DNA of 64,000 nt, taken from positions 1 to 64,000 of the forward strand of contig NZ_JAFFPT010000032.1 of NCBI RefSeq assembly GCF_016918785.1, given 5' to 3'. Below, in pieces: positions 1-10,887 of the stretch. The DNA is from Leptospira ainazelensis. Its GTDB lineage: Bacteria; Spirochaetota; Leptospiria; Leptospirales; Leptospiraceae. Numbering within the stretch: position 1 is the first letter of the stretch; each line of letters opens with the position of its first letter. The notes under the pieces were generated by a model, which saw nothing but the letters and a program-made list of their open reading frames with translations, did not search any database and was not told the DNA's origin. The translations under genes and the position numbers were made by a program.

Positions 1-932
<932 letters not shown>

Positions 933-1907
933 CTATTGTTGAGTGGCTTGAACCGTCGGCAATTCTTCCGGATAAATCGCATGGAAGTAAGTTTGATTGA
1001 GAACGTTCCGAAACGATTGAGTCATGGATCCAACATAGAATGGATTGGCTTCCACAACGGTTCGTGGAATTTCCCAAGGTACCGGACCGGTCATCTTTGC
1101 AAAAAGAAAAGTCCCGGCCGGTTTTGCGGGGATTCCCGCCGAAGTAGTTTCGCAGACCTCGTAAGACCAAACCGTGATAAACTGCCCGTCAAATCCCTGT
1201 ACGCCTACGTCGGTTCTAAAATAGGGAACAGCTTGTTCAAAGAGAGATTGTGGAGTAATATTTCCTTTATCCATTCTTCCCAGATGATACTTTGCTACGA
1301 AATTACACACGTTAGTGCCGTTTGTCTCCGAACAGGTGATACCGATTCGACTGGGAGTAGTTCCGCGTTCCCCGTTTAAGTCGTATTGAAAGGACCAAAA
1401 CGCGTCTAAAACCGGTTTATCGTCTAACGCGAGTTTGACTCCGGTCGTTGTTACCTGATATTTTTGATACAAATCTCCCGGAGAATTCGATACAAAACGG
1501 ATCGTTCTTAAATCCGGACGATCGACGACGCCGTCGATCGGAACTCCCGATTTCTTAATCACAAGCGTTCCCTCCGAAATATCCTCTTTAAAAACGGCCG
1601 AAACCCGAATCCGATCCAATGGAGTCACCTTTTCCAAAGTGAAGGTTCCGCCGGATTGACACTGATTTGAGGAATAGTGGATTCCCGATTCCGTATAAGC
1701 GGATTTGAATTTCCCCTTGTCTTCGGGAGAAACCGATTGCATTTCCGCCGGAAAAAAAGAAACGTTAGCGGCTATCGTATTTCCGAATAACAACGCTAAG
1801 CCGGACATATCGGCTTCGGCGGCCTCGTTCGGTTTTTCGGCACACCCGGTCGCCGCTAAAAAGACCGTCGTGGACAGACAAAGAAAATATTTAATCTTAA
1901 AATTCAT
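933..1907 (-). CDS. Putative lipoprotein, function unknown
   Basis: The product is 324 residues from the ATG at 1907; a GTG three codons upstream (1916) is an alternative start. The N-terminus is a lipoprotein signal: basic start, hydrophobic stretch at about residues 7-20, then ATGC with the acylated Cys at residue 22. The mature part is rich in Ser, Thr and Gly and has no recognisable domain. It appears to stand alone, with a long untranslated stretch on each side. By the usual leptospiral pattern it is probably exported to a membrane surface, but this is inference and no function can be assigned. Confidence 0.8.
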   Translation of the reverse strand: MNFKIKYFLCLSTTVFLAATGCAEKPNEAAEADMSGLALLFGNTIAANVSFFPAEMQSVSPEDKGKFKSAYTESGIHYSSNQCQSGGTFTLEKVTPLDRIRVSAVFKEDISEGTLVIKKSGVPIDGVVDRPDLRTIRFVSNSPGDLYQKYQVTTTGVKLALDDKPVLDAFWSFQYDLNGERGTTPSRIGITCSETNGTNVCNFVAKYHLGRMDKGNITPQSLFEQAVPYFRTDVGVQGFDGQFITVWSYEVCETTSAGIPAKPAGTFLFAKMTGPVPWEIPRTVVEANPFYVGSMTQSFRNVLNQTYFHAIYPEELPTVQATQQ

Positions 1908-2336
1908 AAAACTCACTCTTCCGATTCTATTTTTTGCGAAATCCAGTCAATCGCGTTTAACGTAACTTGTATCACTTTCGATTTCGGACACAGACGCACA
2001 ACCGGTGCAATTACTTTTAATAACCGTTCATGAGCAACTTTTTTCAGGGGATTAAAATCCCTCGTCTTTCTTTCAGCCCGTTCATTCCCTGATACATGCG
2101 TTTGATTCCGAAAAACCGTTCACTCAATCGTAAACTTTCATTTTTTTTCGAATTTAGAATTTCGTCCTCCTTTACGAACCGAAACCGGATTTTTATCATC
2201 GAAATCAAAACGTTCTTCAATGAAAACAAATCCACTTTGAATAAGATCAAACGGAGCGGATTCAAATTTTAGAATATTCTTATTTTTAATTTTACCAAAT
2301 CTACGGAGCCGGTTCTATTCCTAACGCAGAAAAAGA
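1908..2336. other. Intergenic region, AT-rich
   Basis: About 430 bp lie between the lipoprotein start and the end of the next minus-strand gene. The region should contain the lipoprotein promoter. It holds one copy of the ten-base palindrome AGAATATTCT at 2271-2280, flanked by T-rich sequence. A 73-codon minus-strand frame (2044-2265) is rich in Lys, Arg, Phe and Ile, as expected for random AT-rich DNA, and is not called. Confidence 0.5.
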
Positions 2337-2867
2337 TTACCAAAGAATCGCGCTTTCATACATCCTTTCCCGCAGGTCGGGATCAAAAAATACGGTAAGG
2401 TGATTCGTAAAAAGTTTGCATTCGTTTTCGTTGAGAATCTCGGTGACTCCGATATAAATACGTTCCCCGCTGGAAAGAAACAATTCGATATCCTGGGGAT
2501 AATCGGAACGATTGTAGTGATGCCAAAGCACGCGGTGACTGTCGCTTATATATCTCCAGTGTAATCGGACATCGACGATCTCACAGGGATTCTTCCACAA
2601 AGAAGTTACGTCGTGAAATTCTTCCTCACGATCGTCCGGAAAAATTCGATTCACTTTTTTGACGGAAATTCCGAAACCCCAGCGTAAGGAGAATTCATCC
2701 TCAAAGCTGAACCTAAAAATTTCGTTTTCGCCGGTGATACAATAGATCGCCTTCGAAACTCCATGAGCTTTTTCGAATGTTCGAAAACGACCGTAGTATT
2801 GAACGACTTGGATCTTCGAGCCTACGAGCAGTTTACATCGTTGTTCGAGATCCAACTCCCGTTTCAT
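2337..2867 (-). CDS. Hypothetical protein coupled to the WGR/LRR protein
   Basis: The product is 176 residues with no signal peptide or membrane segment, so probably cytoplasmic. It is rich in aromatic and charged residues (many Trp, Tyr, Phe, Arg and Glu). I do not recognise a family. Its ATG overlaps the stop codon of the 1338-residue WGR/LRR/DUF4132 gene by four bases (ATGA at 2864-2867), so the two are co-transcribed and probably translationally coupled. That arrangement suggests a partner or accessory of the large protein; nothing in the sequence says more. Confidence 0.75.
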   Translation of the reverse strand: MKRELDLEQRCKLLVGSKIQVVQYYGRFRTFEKAHGVSKAIYCITGENEIFRFSFEDEFSLRWGFGISVKKVNRIFPDDREEEFHDVTSLWKNPCEIVDVRLHWRYISDSHRVLWHHYNRSDYPQDIELFLSSGERIYIGVTEILNENECKLFTNHLTVFFDPDLRERMYESAILW

Positions 2868-5800
2868 TCTTCTTCGTTTTTGGTTTGTAAAATTCTGTGA
2901 AGGTCGTAGAGAGTTTCGGAATAGACGATCGGATTTACGGATTCGAACGAAAGCAGTCTGTGATCCTCTTCTCCTCTCGGTTCGTCGTAAACATAACTTC
3001 CCGTGGTGATGGATCCTCGATTTACAAAGAAGAATTCTTTGAACGTCATCGGTTCTCCGAAATCGTAACTCTGCACGTTCAAACCTTCGATTTTTAGAAA
3101 CACTTCCACGTTTTCATTCGGAAACAATTTACGATAAGAGGAAACTCCGCCCGCGTCTACGACGGATCCCCTTCTCCATCCGTATTTTTCCGCCCTGTAT
3201 TTAAACGTATTTCCGGACATGGACTTGTCTTCAAATTGGAAGGAGATTTTCTTTTTTCGATCCTCTTCCGGAACCAAATACGTCTCCCTCTCAAACTGAA
3301 ACAAGGGAGGATTTATCTTAAGATCCTTCCATTTCGAGGTCCACAGTTCTCTTTCTTTTTCGTTTGCGGAAAGAGGATGTAAAAGAAGAATTTTGTATTT
3401 TTCTTCCATCGCCGACGGTTTATCTTCGACGTTCAAAATCGAACCGTTTTCGGAAACGTAAAAACATTCCTTCTCCTGATTTTTAGAAATTTTTACCCAG
3501 ATAAAATTTCTGGCGAACGCGTTTGCGATCGGATTTTTAAGAAACAATTCTTTCCAATCCTCTGCAGGCCATCTCCTCTGAACGACAAGATAATATTCCA
3601 TGTTGATGCCGAACTGTTTGATGGAATCCTTGAGCAAAGCGGAGTCTTCTTTGTTTTTTTTCTTTTCGGTTTCGCTCATTTTCGGCGGAGTTTTTATCTC
3701 CTTACCGGAATCGTTCCAATAAGTAAATTTCAAGTCCTTTGAAATTCTCTGAGTATATTCAACTTTATTGATTTTTACCTTTTTACACAGATTTTCAAAA
3801 CCCCAATCCGGCAACATCCGATCCTGCAATTCATACGGAGTTAAGGACATTTTGGATGCGATCGAGGCAAACCCCTGTTCTGCGGCTTCCCGAACGTTCG
3901 GATATTTTGTTCGAAACGTCTGTGAGATCCGATCCAGAGCGCGGGCCGCTCCCATCGTATCCATCAAACCCAGACAAGCACAGGCGTTGAGATTGGTGTC
4001 TTTTTTTGCGATCGTTTCCAGATCGGAAATTACATTCTCATTTCCGAATATTCCAAGAATGGAAATCGCAAACCGATTCGGAGCCTTAAAACCTCCGTTT
4101 TTTTGAATCGTCTGAAAAAGAGTTTTGGAAAAGGACTCGCAGGAATTTTTATCGATTTGTTCGACAACGTCCCGTAGCTCAAGATCGAGAACAATTTCGG
4201 AACGTGTTTTTTGTCTGTAAAAAATATATCTTACCTCTTCCGGGCTCAATGCCTTCTTATCTTTCCAGAGAATTTTCGGAAGTTTCGTTTCGTCCAACCA
4301 CTTCGCCAAAGGTTTTTCGAGTTTTCCAAGCTTCTTCGCGATTCCGATTCGATTCTTCGCTTCCGCGATCGAAATGGAATCCGGCTTTTCGTAAAACAAT
4401 TCCACCGCCAGATTACGGACTTCGTCGTTCTTCTCGTTTTCAAGCAAAGGTTTGAGAGCCAGAATCGAATCTTTAGTTCGTTTTAAATTGAGAATCAAGG
4501 CTCCCGTTTCTCTCAGATGCGTTTGTTTCTCGTTCAGAAGCTCCGATGCTTTCGGAATTACCGTTTTTTCGGGAAGTTTACTCAAGGCCAAACACGCGGT
4601 TTCGCTTACCTTTTTGAATTCACTCTTGGCGATTTCCCAGGTTTTATCGTAGTATTTTGAATAATCCAGCCCGGAAAGAATGTTGAAAATCTGCCGAAAA
4701 TGACCCGCGATCTCGTCGTCCTTGATCGTCATATCGAGCGCTTCTCCGGCGATATCGATCGCCTCTTGACCGAGAAATTTTACGGCAACTCCGACAACGT
4801 TTAAATCGAGGACTTTTGTTTTTTCGACATATTCAAAAACCATGTCCTTTACTTCTTTTCCGAAGGTTTTTAACAACCACTCGATAAAGTCGGGAGTATC
4901 GTCTCGATAATAACCTTTTCCGGTAGACCAATCAAAACTGTATCCTCGATCCAGATTCTTATTTTTTTTATCGGATATATAACTCAAAACTTCTTTAGCG
5001 AAGTCGATCGTCTGAGTTTTATATTTTTCTCCGAAAAATTGATAACGGATTCGAGCGAGCTCCGCCCTACAGGAAACACAATCAATATTTTGAATATGAT
5101 TTATAAGAATCGGTTCCATCGATTTCGGAGAAGTTTTGCATAGAATTTCGATCGTCTCGTAAGGAACGTGTTTTTTACCGTCGGTCCCTTCGTATTCTTT
5201 GATCCGCGTGATCTTTGGAATCTGATTCTCTATTTTTGCCGATTCTTCTTTGACAAAAAGTTCCACAAACTGGGAGGGAAGTCCGGCTTCTACAAAGTCG
5301 TTTATCAAAGAATCGAAATGAATCAGAAGATACTTTCCGAAAGAGGTGATCTTACCGTCGGAAGTCAGGGCCATTTCCCCGATCTCGTATTTTCTTTCAA
5401 CGAGCGTTTTTGTTTCGTCCACTCCGTATTCTTTTAGAGTATCCAAAACGTCCGAAAAAAGTTTATCGTCTTCCGGATGATCGAGAACTTCCTTTTTCAA
5501 CCATCGGTAAAAGGATTCGAAAAAACCTTCTTTGTTCTTTTTAAAAGACCAGGCTCCTTGGGTAACGTAGGAAAGAATTCGAAAATCCACGATCGTCCAT
5601 TCCCTAAACGAAGCCAGAACACTCGGAAGATCCCGAAAGTAATATTGATCCTCGTTGATCGCTTTCGGGACTTCGTTTGTTTCTCCGGAAAAAAAGTTTT
5701 GGAGCGCCGTCAGTTTCTTTTTTGTATCTTCCTTATACGCCTTATCCCGAACCGCACGATAGAATTTTTCAAGCTTGTCTTTGTGTAATTCCAGACTCGC

Positions 5801-6880
5801 CTTAAACTCCTGCGGATCCGCGTTCGGAACTTTTTCCTGTTTAGAAATCGGAGCCGGATTTAGAAAATTTTGAATCGCTTCGATTCCTTGATCGAGGATT
5901 TCTTCCGGAACATTTTCAATCTCGTTTCCTTCTATATCGAAGCGGGTAAGATTTTTTAAATGAGAGAATTCTAATGGAATCCTTTTTAAAGGAGAATAGA
6001 TCATTTCAAGAGTTTCCAGATTCTCCAGTTCGAAAATACATTTGGGAATTTCAGTGAACCGGTTGAAATTCAAATCCAAATCCGTTAAATTTTTGAGTTT
6101 GCCTAACGTTATAGGAAGATCGGAAAGAAAATTTGCGTTTAAAGACAGTTCGGTAAGACGTTCCAGATCTCCGATGGAATCGGGAATAACAATCGAAGTA
6201 AGACCTTTTTTCTTTCCGCCGGAATGATCGTTTTCCCGATTGTAACTTACCCAAAGAGTTTCCAGAGATCTTAAGGAACCGATACTCTCGGGCAATTCCT
6301 TAAGATCCTGATTGTGCTGAACGTTCAAACGCTGCAGATTGGAAAGTTTTCCGATCGATTCCGGAAGAGATTGGATTGCGGTCCGTTCGACACTCAACCA
6401 AGTGAGAGTTTTTAATTCTCCGATGGATTCCGGTATGGATTTTAGAGACGGGCTTTCTTTGATCTCGAGATGATTGAGATTCTTAAGATTTCCAATATTC
6501 TCCGATACGGAAGCCACATTCTGCAACTCCAAATGTTTCAACCAATCCAACGTGCAGACTTCTTCAAAGAGTTCGGAAGAACCCTGAACGTTGATACTCA
6601 AACGTTCGCTCTTTTGTTTTTTTGCGTCGGCTATCAACTTTAGATCAAAGACGTTTACGTTCTTGATTGCGATCGGAACTTCTTCAAAACCTTCCTTGAG
6701 TTTTGAGACGATCAACCGGTCCGCTTCTTTTTGACAGAGTTCTTCTGTTGCGAACTTTTCAGTAGTGGATTTTGGTTCTCCGTATCTTTGGCCTTGACGT
6801 ATGGAGAAATTTTTTAAGTCAGTTTCGATCGACCAGAATTTTTCAGATTTTCCTTTTCGATAAATGAAATTGCGTATCAT
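2864..6880 (-). CDS. WGR / leucine-rich-repeat / HEAT-like / DUF4132 protein
   Basis: This 1338-residue cytoplasmic protein has several modules. Residues 1-70 resemble a WGR domain (W near 16, then GQRYGEPK and an A/K-rich helix). Residues about 115-340 form eight or nine leucine-rich repeats of the L..L.ls.N.l..lP..ig.L type, ending in GIEAIQNFLNP, a closure seen in other leptospiral LRR proteins. Residues about 480-1000 are helical and HEAT-like. Residues about 1040-1240 match the DUF4132 pattern (WPAEDW, later YGWRRG), as in MolR-like proteins of other bacteria. WGR modules bind nucleic acid in PARP-type proteins, but no enzymatic motif is visible here. It is first in a two-gene unit; the 468-bp gap upstream holds its promoter. 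The function is unknown. Confidence 0.85.
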   Translation of the reverse strand: MIRNFIYRKGKSEKFWSIETDLKNFSIRQGQRYGEPKSTTEKFATEELCQKEADRLIVSKLKEGFEEVPIAIKNVNVFDLKLIADAKKQKSERLSINVQGSSELFEEVCTLDWLKHLELQNVASVSENIGNLKNLNHLEIKESPSLKSIPESIGELKTLTWLSVERTAIQSLPESIGKLSNLQRLNVQHNQDLKELPESIGSLRSLETLWVSYNRENDHSGGKKKGLTSIVIPDSIGDLERLTELSLNANFLSDLPITLGKLKNLTDLDLNFNRFTEIPKCIFELENLETLEMIYSPLKRIPLEFSHLKNLTRFDIEGNEIENVPEEILDQGIEAIQNFLNPAPISKQEKVPNADPQEFKASLELHKDKLEKFYRAVRDKAYKEDTKKKLTALQNFFSGETNEVPKAINEDQYYFRDLPSVLASFREWTIVDFRILSYVTQGAWSFKKNKEGFFESFYRWLKKEVLDHPEDDKLFSDVLDTLKEYGVDETKTLVERKYEIGEMALTSDGKITSFGKYLLIHFDSLINDFVEAGLPSQFVELFVKEESAKIENQIPKITRIKEYEGTDGKKHVPYETIEILCKTSPKSMEPILINHIQNIDCVSCRAELARIRYQFFGEKYKTQTIDFAKEVLSYISDKKNKNLDRGYSFDWSTGKGYYRDDTPDFIEWLLKTFGKEVKDMVFEYVEKTKVLDLNVVGVAVKFLGQEAIDIAGEALDMTIKDDEIAGHFRQIFNILSGLDYSKYYDKTWEIAKSEFKKVSETACLALSKLPEKTVIPKASELLNEKQTHLRETGALILNLKRTKDSILALKPLLENEKNDEVRNLAVELFYEKPDSISIAEAKNRIGIAKKLGKLEKPLAKWLDETKLPKILWKDKKALSPEEVRYIFYRQKTRSEIVLDLELRDVVEQIDKNSCESFSKTLFQTIQKNGGFKAPNRFAISILGIFGNENVISDLETIAKKDTNLNACACLGLMDTMGAARALDRISQTFRTKYPNVREAAEQGFASIASKMSLTPYELQDRMLPDWGFENLCKKVKINKVEYTQRISKDLKFTYWNDSGKEIKTPPKMSETEKKKNKEDSALLKDSIKQFGINMEYYLVVQRRWPAEDWKELFLKNPIANAFARNFIWVKISKNQEKECFYVSENGSILNVEDKPSAMEEKYKILLLHPLSANEKERELWTSKWKDLKINPPLFQFERETYLVPEEDRKKKISFQFEDKSMSGNTFKYRAEKYGWRRGSVVDAGGVSSYRKLFPNENVEVFLKIEGLNVQSYDFGEPMTFKEFFFVNRGSITTGSYVYDEPRGEEDHRLLSFESVNPIVYSETLYDLHRILQTKNEEE

Positions 6881-7348
6881 GAAAATAAGATTCCCGAATT
6901 AATAATTTGTTTATCCCCGTCCCAAAAGTGAAATTGAAACGAATCACAAGATTACAACAAATCGAATTGTATTTTTTGCGGGCAGAATCCGGAGAATTCA
7001 GGAGTATGAAATCAACAACGAAAACTATCGATTTTTAAAACGATATTCAAATTTTAGAAACTATTTTGCGCGGTTTTCCGGATTCCTCTATAGGATGTCG
7101 CAAAACAAAGTCGGATTCTACCAAATTACCAATCATTCCGATTTTTAAGAAACCTCATACCTTGAATCCACTCCTTCGGCAATACTTTATAAGTAATCCT
7201 CTGCCATATTATAAAGTCAGAAGAATGAATCCGAAAAACGGATAGATTTCCTGGAGCCTTCTGAATTTTGTTCCCTAAGTCTTTGAACCCTCTGTTTGAA
7301 ATTCGAATTCAAAGAGCATTCAGAAATTCTGAATTACGAGTAAAGCCA
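6881..7348. promoter_or_regulatory. Divergent intergenic region with two inverted repeats
   Basis: The region separates the minus-strand WGR/LRR gene from the plus-strand dihaem peroxidase gene and must hold both promoters. Two inverted repeats stand out. ACTTTATAA at 7184-7192 is matched by TTATAAAGT at 7209-7217. A perfect 17-bp palindrome, ATTCAGAA-A-TTCTGAAT, lies at 7318-7334, ending 14 bases before the peroxidase ATG. The second has the 8-1-8 symmetry of Fur/PerR-type operators and may be a repressor site. An open frame running through it into the peroxidase (from 7268) is not used as coding because the lipoprotein signal begins at 7349. Confidence 0.5.
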
Positions 7349-8359
7349 ATGAAACGTTTTGTATCGATCGCATTTTGTATCTTCCTCTGTTTCTTATTTT
7401 CCGTTTGTAAACCGAAAGCCGAAGAGCTTCCGAAGGTAGACAAATCGGTTCTTAAAATCGTTTATCCGTTTCCCAAAAACAACGAACCGACTCCCGCTCG
7501 GATCGAGTTGGGAAAAATTCTATTCTTCGATCCCATCGTATCCGGCTCCAATTGGATCAGTTGTGCTACCTGCCATAACCCCGGCCTCGGTTGGACGGAC
7601 GGTCTTAAAACAGCCGTGGGTCATAACATGAAAATACTGGGAAAGAACACGCCAACGATCGTTAACTCCGCATTCGGAAACAAGATGTTTTGGGACGGTA
7701 GAGCCGACTCTTTGGAACAACAAGCCCTTGGCCCCGTTTCTTCTCCCGATGAAATGAATCAGGATCCGGACGAACTCGTACTCGAGCTCCAAAAAATCAA
7801 AGGTTATCGGGAACGTTTTGACCGCGCTTATCCGAACGAAGGAATCAGCAAAGAAACGATCTCAAAGGCGATCGCAAGTTTTGAAAGAAGTATTCTTTCG
7901 TTTCAATCTCCTTTTGACGCATGGATCCAAGGAGACAACAATGCGATTTCGGAATCGGCGCAAAGAGGGCACGCCCTTTTTCAAGGAAAGGCAAACTGCA
8001 ACGCCTGCCATTTCGGAAATAATTTTACGGACGACGGATTTCACAATATCGGAATCAAATCCAAGGAAAAAGATCCGGGTCGTTTCAAATTGGTTCCCGT
8101 CAAATCGATGAAAGGCGCTTTCAAAACTCCGACGTTACGCGACGCCGCGCTCACCGGTCCTTATATGCACGACGGAAGTTATACGACCTTGGAGGAAGTG
8201 ATCGATCACTATGATCGAGGAGGAGACGATCGTTCCAATCTGGATCCGAATATGAAACCCCTTCATCTCACAAAACGGGAAAAGGAAGATTTAGCCGCGT
8301 TTCTGCGTTCCCTCACCGGAAAAAAGGAACCGATCCTGATTCCGGATCTTCCGAGATAA
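7349..8359 (+). CDS. Dihaem cytochrome c peroxidase / MauG-family lipoprotein
   Basis: The product is 336 residues. I use the ATG at 7349 because the signal sequence starts there: MKRF, a hydrophobic stretch and a lipobox ending in Cys20. Two c-type haem motifs are visible: CATCH at residues 72-76 and CNACH starting at residue 217. This spacing and length are those of bacterial dihaem cytochrome c peroxidases and the related MauG proteins. The family reduces peroxide or oxidises protein partners in the periplasm using electrons from small cytochromes or cupredoxins. Genes for exactly such partners follow within 450 bp. Peroxidase and MauG activity cannot be separated by eye. A palindrome just upstream may be an operator. 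Confidence 0.88.
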   Translation: MKRFVSIAFCIFLCFLFSVCKPKAEELPKVDKSVLKIVYPFPKNNEPTPARIELGKILFFDPIVSGSNWISCATCHNPGLGWTDGLKTAVGHNMKILGKNTPTIVNSAFGNKMFWDGRADSLEQQALGPVSSPDEMNQDPDELVLELQKIKGYRERFDRAYPNEGISKETISKAIASFERSILSFQSPFDAWIQGDNNAISESAQRGHALFQGKANCNACHFGNNFTDDGFHNIGIKSKEKDPGRFKLVPVKSMKGAFKTPTLRDAALTGPYMHDGSYTTLEEVIDHYDRGGDDRSNLDPNMKPLHLTKREKEDLAAFLRSLTGKKEPILIPDLPR

Positions 8360-8461
8360 ATCCAAGACATGCGAAAAGAATTTAAGAAATTTAGAATATT
8401 TTATTTTTCTTATCAATGAAAACGAATTCTTATAATATAAAATCAATCCAGGAGCGTCCCA

Positions 8462-8782
8462 ATGTTTCGTCGAATTTTAGTATCCTTCCTATTTGCGGTT
8501 TGTTTGGCGGGAAGTTTATCCGCCGTAGAACACGAAGTCGGCCAAAAAGAAAAGAAGTTCACGGTAGAAAACCTCAAGGTCAAAGTCGGAGACGTCGTGA
8601 GTTTTCCAAACTACGATTCCTTCTTTCACAACATCTATTCCTTGTCATCGGAAAAGATTTTCGATTTAGGGTCTTATTCTCAAGGTCAAACCAAAAAGGT
8701 CAAGTTTGACAAAGCGGGAAAAATTCTCGTGGAATGTGCGATTCATCCGGGCATGAAGATGACCATCGACGTGCAGCCATGA
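8462..8782 (+). CDS. Cupredoxin (plastocyanin/amicyanin-like blue copper protein)
   Basis: The product is 106 residues with a signal peptide cleaved near Ala21, so periplasmic. The fold is a single cupredoxin domain. A complete type I copper site is visible: His56 (FFHN), then Cys92, His95 and Met98 (ECAIHPGM). It probably shuttles electrons to or from the dihaem peroxidase encoded just upstream and the cytochrome c encoded just downstream. The start is supported by CAGGAG seven bases before the ATG. The stop codon overlaps the next ATG (ATGA at 8779-8782), so the two are translationally coupled. Confidence 0.88.
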   Translation: MFRRILVSFLFAVCLAGSLSAVEHEVGQKEKKFTVENLKVKVGDVVSFPNYDSFFHNIYSLSSEKIFDLGSYSQGQTKKVKFDKAGKILVECAIHPGMKMTIDVQP

Positions 8783-9135
8783 GAAAAATCGAAATTCTTA
8801 TTTGGATTCTTTTTTTATCCTTGAGCTCGAATCTTTCGGCTCTGGACGCAAACGATAAATCCGCGATCCGAGGAAGTATCGTTTTCAGAACCTATTGCGT
8901 CCTTTGTCACGGCGAAAACGCGGACGGCAAAGGCCGTCTGGCGGAAGGAAAAATCCCTCCTCCGGCAAATCTCACCAAAACGTTGTTAAACGACGCGCAA
9001 AAGGAAGAGATCATTCGAAAGGGAGGAATGGGAGTCAATCGTTCTCCGTTTATGCCTCCCTGGAAGGACGAACTTTCAAACGAGCAGATCAAAGACGTAA
9101 TTTCATACATCAACTTCATTTCAAAAACGAAATAA
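8779..9135 (+). CDS. Small periplasmic cytochrome c
   Basis: The product is 118 residues, starting at the ATG that overlaps the cupredoxin stop. It has a signal peptide (about residues 1-21), a single haem site CVLCH at residues 40-44 followed by GENADGKG as in class I cytochromes c, and a probable axial Met in SPFMPPW near the C-terminal third. It is a likely electron carrier for the neighbouring dihaem peroxidase. An upstream extension of the reading frame from 8734 lies inside the cupredoxin gene and lacks the signal peptide, so it is rejected. Confidence 0.87.
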   Translation: MRKIEILIWILFLSLSSNLSALDANDKSAIRGSIVFRTYCVLCHGENADGKGRLAEGKIPPPANLTKTLLNDAQKEEIIRKGGMGVNRSPFMPPWKDELSNEQIKDVISYINFISKTK

Positions 9136-9160
9136 AGGTTTTAGGAATTTTCAAAACAAA

Positions 9161-10882
9161 GTGAACTCTCTCAGCAATCTCAGCAATCTCAGCATCAAAT
9201 CCAGACTCAGACTCAGTTTCGGAACGATTATCGTCGTTTTTATAATTTCGTCGATCGTGATCGCGACGAGCACACTCGCTTATAGAAAAACGATTCGTTC
9301 GATGATGGACAACTCACAGCCTAAGTTCCAGCTCCTCAATCTGACCTTGGAAAAGATCATTCTAATCGAGTTAAAAATCTCATCCAAGGTTTCCACAGTC
9401 GACTCCCTTCTTTCGGAGGAGGAATACAACAAAACCCAGAAGTTATTCGAGGAATTAAAAAACAATCTCGATCAATTTAAAAACTATCCTCTCAACAAAT
9501 CGGAAACGGAGAATCTAAACGTTCTAAAAACACAACTCGATCGATTCTTTCAATTCAACGAAACCATCCATAGTCTCTGGAAACAAAATCAAAGACAGGA
9601 AGCGCAGATTCTTTACGTAAGGGGAATTCATCCTTTGAGCGAATCGATGCAGGACACGATCAAAAAATGGGTGGAATCCGAAAATGAATCGTCTCGACAA
9701 AACGGCGACGACGCGGATTCCCAGCTTAGATTCTCCCTGTATTTAATCGCGATTCTCACGCTCTTTTCTTCGGTCGCCGGGATATTTTTTTCAAGATCCA
9801 TCGTCAGGTCGATCACTACCCCCTTAAAAAAAGCGATCGACCTGGCTTCTGCGATCGAAAACGGAAATCTAAATACGAAAATTCAAAACGAAAGTCCGGA
9901 CGAAATGGGGGAATTATTAAAATTCCTAAAACGAATGGAAACCTCTCTTCGGGAAATCATCATAGAAGCGAGAATCTCCATCTCAAGCTCGGAAAAAACA
10001 AGCCGGGAATTTTCAAAGGTTTCCAAGGAATTTATCGCGACATCGGAAACTCAGGCTAACAATTCTCAAAACGTTGCCGACCTGATCGATCGCCTCAGCC
10101 ACCTTGTAGAAAAAAACACGTCCGTAATTTTACATTCCGCAGAGCATCTTAGGAATTTAGAAAAAGAAATTCAGAAAAACTTAATATCCTTACAAGCCGT
10201 CACGGAATCCCTGAATTCGTTTACGATAAAAGCGAAAGAATCGTCCGAAACCGCGATCAAGGGAAGGGAAAAAGTCGACGTAGTTCAGAAATCCCTCGAG
10301 GAGGCGAAAAATAGCGTAAGAAGAATTAAGGAAACTCTCGAGAAGATCGGAGAAATTTCTAATCGGACCAACATGCTTGCGTTAAACGCTTCGATCGAAG
10401 CCGCAAGAGCCGGCGAACACGGAAAAGGTTTTTCGGTGGTCGCGGAAGAAGTCTCGCAACTCGCGGATCTTACGATGAGAAGTACGAAGGAGATCAAGGA
10501 CTTAATCGAATCGACACGAATCAACGTGGAACTGGGAGACGGGGAGATGAACCAATTCTCCGATTTTTTCAAAACGATTCAGTCGGACACATCGTTTATG
10601 GCGCAGTTCAGCTTTCAACTTTTGGAAGACATGCGTAACCAAGAAGCGAGTCTAAATTCCTGCTCCACAAGGATGCACACGATCGCTGGAAACATTACGG
10701 ATTTGGAAAATTCCTCTTTGGAGAACAAATCTGCATATAACTCGATCCAGAATTCGATCCAGGATCTTTCTAAGGGCGCACAATTGATTTCTTCAGGCTC
10801 TCAAGAAATCGCGTCCGGTGCCAAACTTCTGGACACTCAATCCATGAGGGTGAAATCCCTGATGGAAAAATTTATAGTCTAA
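9161..10882 (+). CDS. Methyl-accepting chemotaxis protein
   Basis: The 573-residue receptor has a transmembrane helix at about 20-42, a periplasmic helical sensor domain (about 43-190), a second membrane helix at about 192-214, a HAMP domain (about 215-265) and a long cytoplasmic signalling coiled coil. The conserved hairpin tip [20 protein letters not shown] lies near residues 400-420 and contacts CheA/CheW in this family. No C-terminal CheR-binding pentapeptide is seen. The start is GTG at 9161, only 25 bases after the cytochrome c gene, so it probably belongs to the same transcript. That would link chemotaxis to redox or peroxide state, which is inference. The first codons encode the repeat LSNLSNLS. 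Confidence 0.9.
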   Translation: MNSLSNLSNLSIKSRLRLSFGTIIVVFIISSIVIATSTLAYRKTIRSMMDNSQPKFQLLNLTLEKIILIELKISSKVSTVDSLLSEEEYNKTQKLFEELKNNLDQFKNYPLNKSETENLNVLKTQLDRFFQFNETIHSLWKQNQRQEAQILYVRGIHPLSESMQDTIKKWVESENESSRQNGDDADSQLRFSLYLIAILTLFSSVAGIFFSRSIVRSITTPLKKAIDLASAIENGNLNTKIQNESPDEMGELLKFLKRMETSLREIIIEARISISSSEKTSREFSKVSKEFIATSETQANNSQNVADLIDRLSHLVEKNTSVILHSAEHLRNLEKEIQKNLISLQAVTESLNSFTIKAKESSETAIKGREKVDVVQKSLEEAKNSVRRIKETLEKIGEISNRTNMLALNASIEAARAGEHGKGFSVVAEEVSQLADLTMRSTKEIKDLIESTRINVELGDGEMNQFSDFFKTIQSDTSFMAQFSFQLLEDMRNQEASLNSCSTRMHTIAGNITDLENSSLENKSAYNSIQNSIQDLSKGAQLISSGSQEIASGAKLLDTQSMRVKSLMEKFIV

Positions 10883-10887
10883 GTTTT

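Noticed and set aside
2044..2265. 73-codon minus-strand frame
   Set aside because: It is rich in Lys, Arg, Ile and Phe as in random AT-rich sequence, with no start signal.
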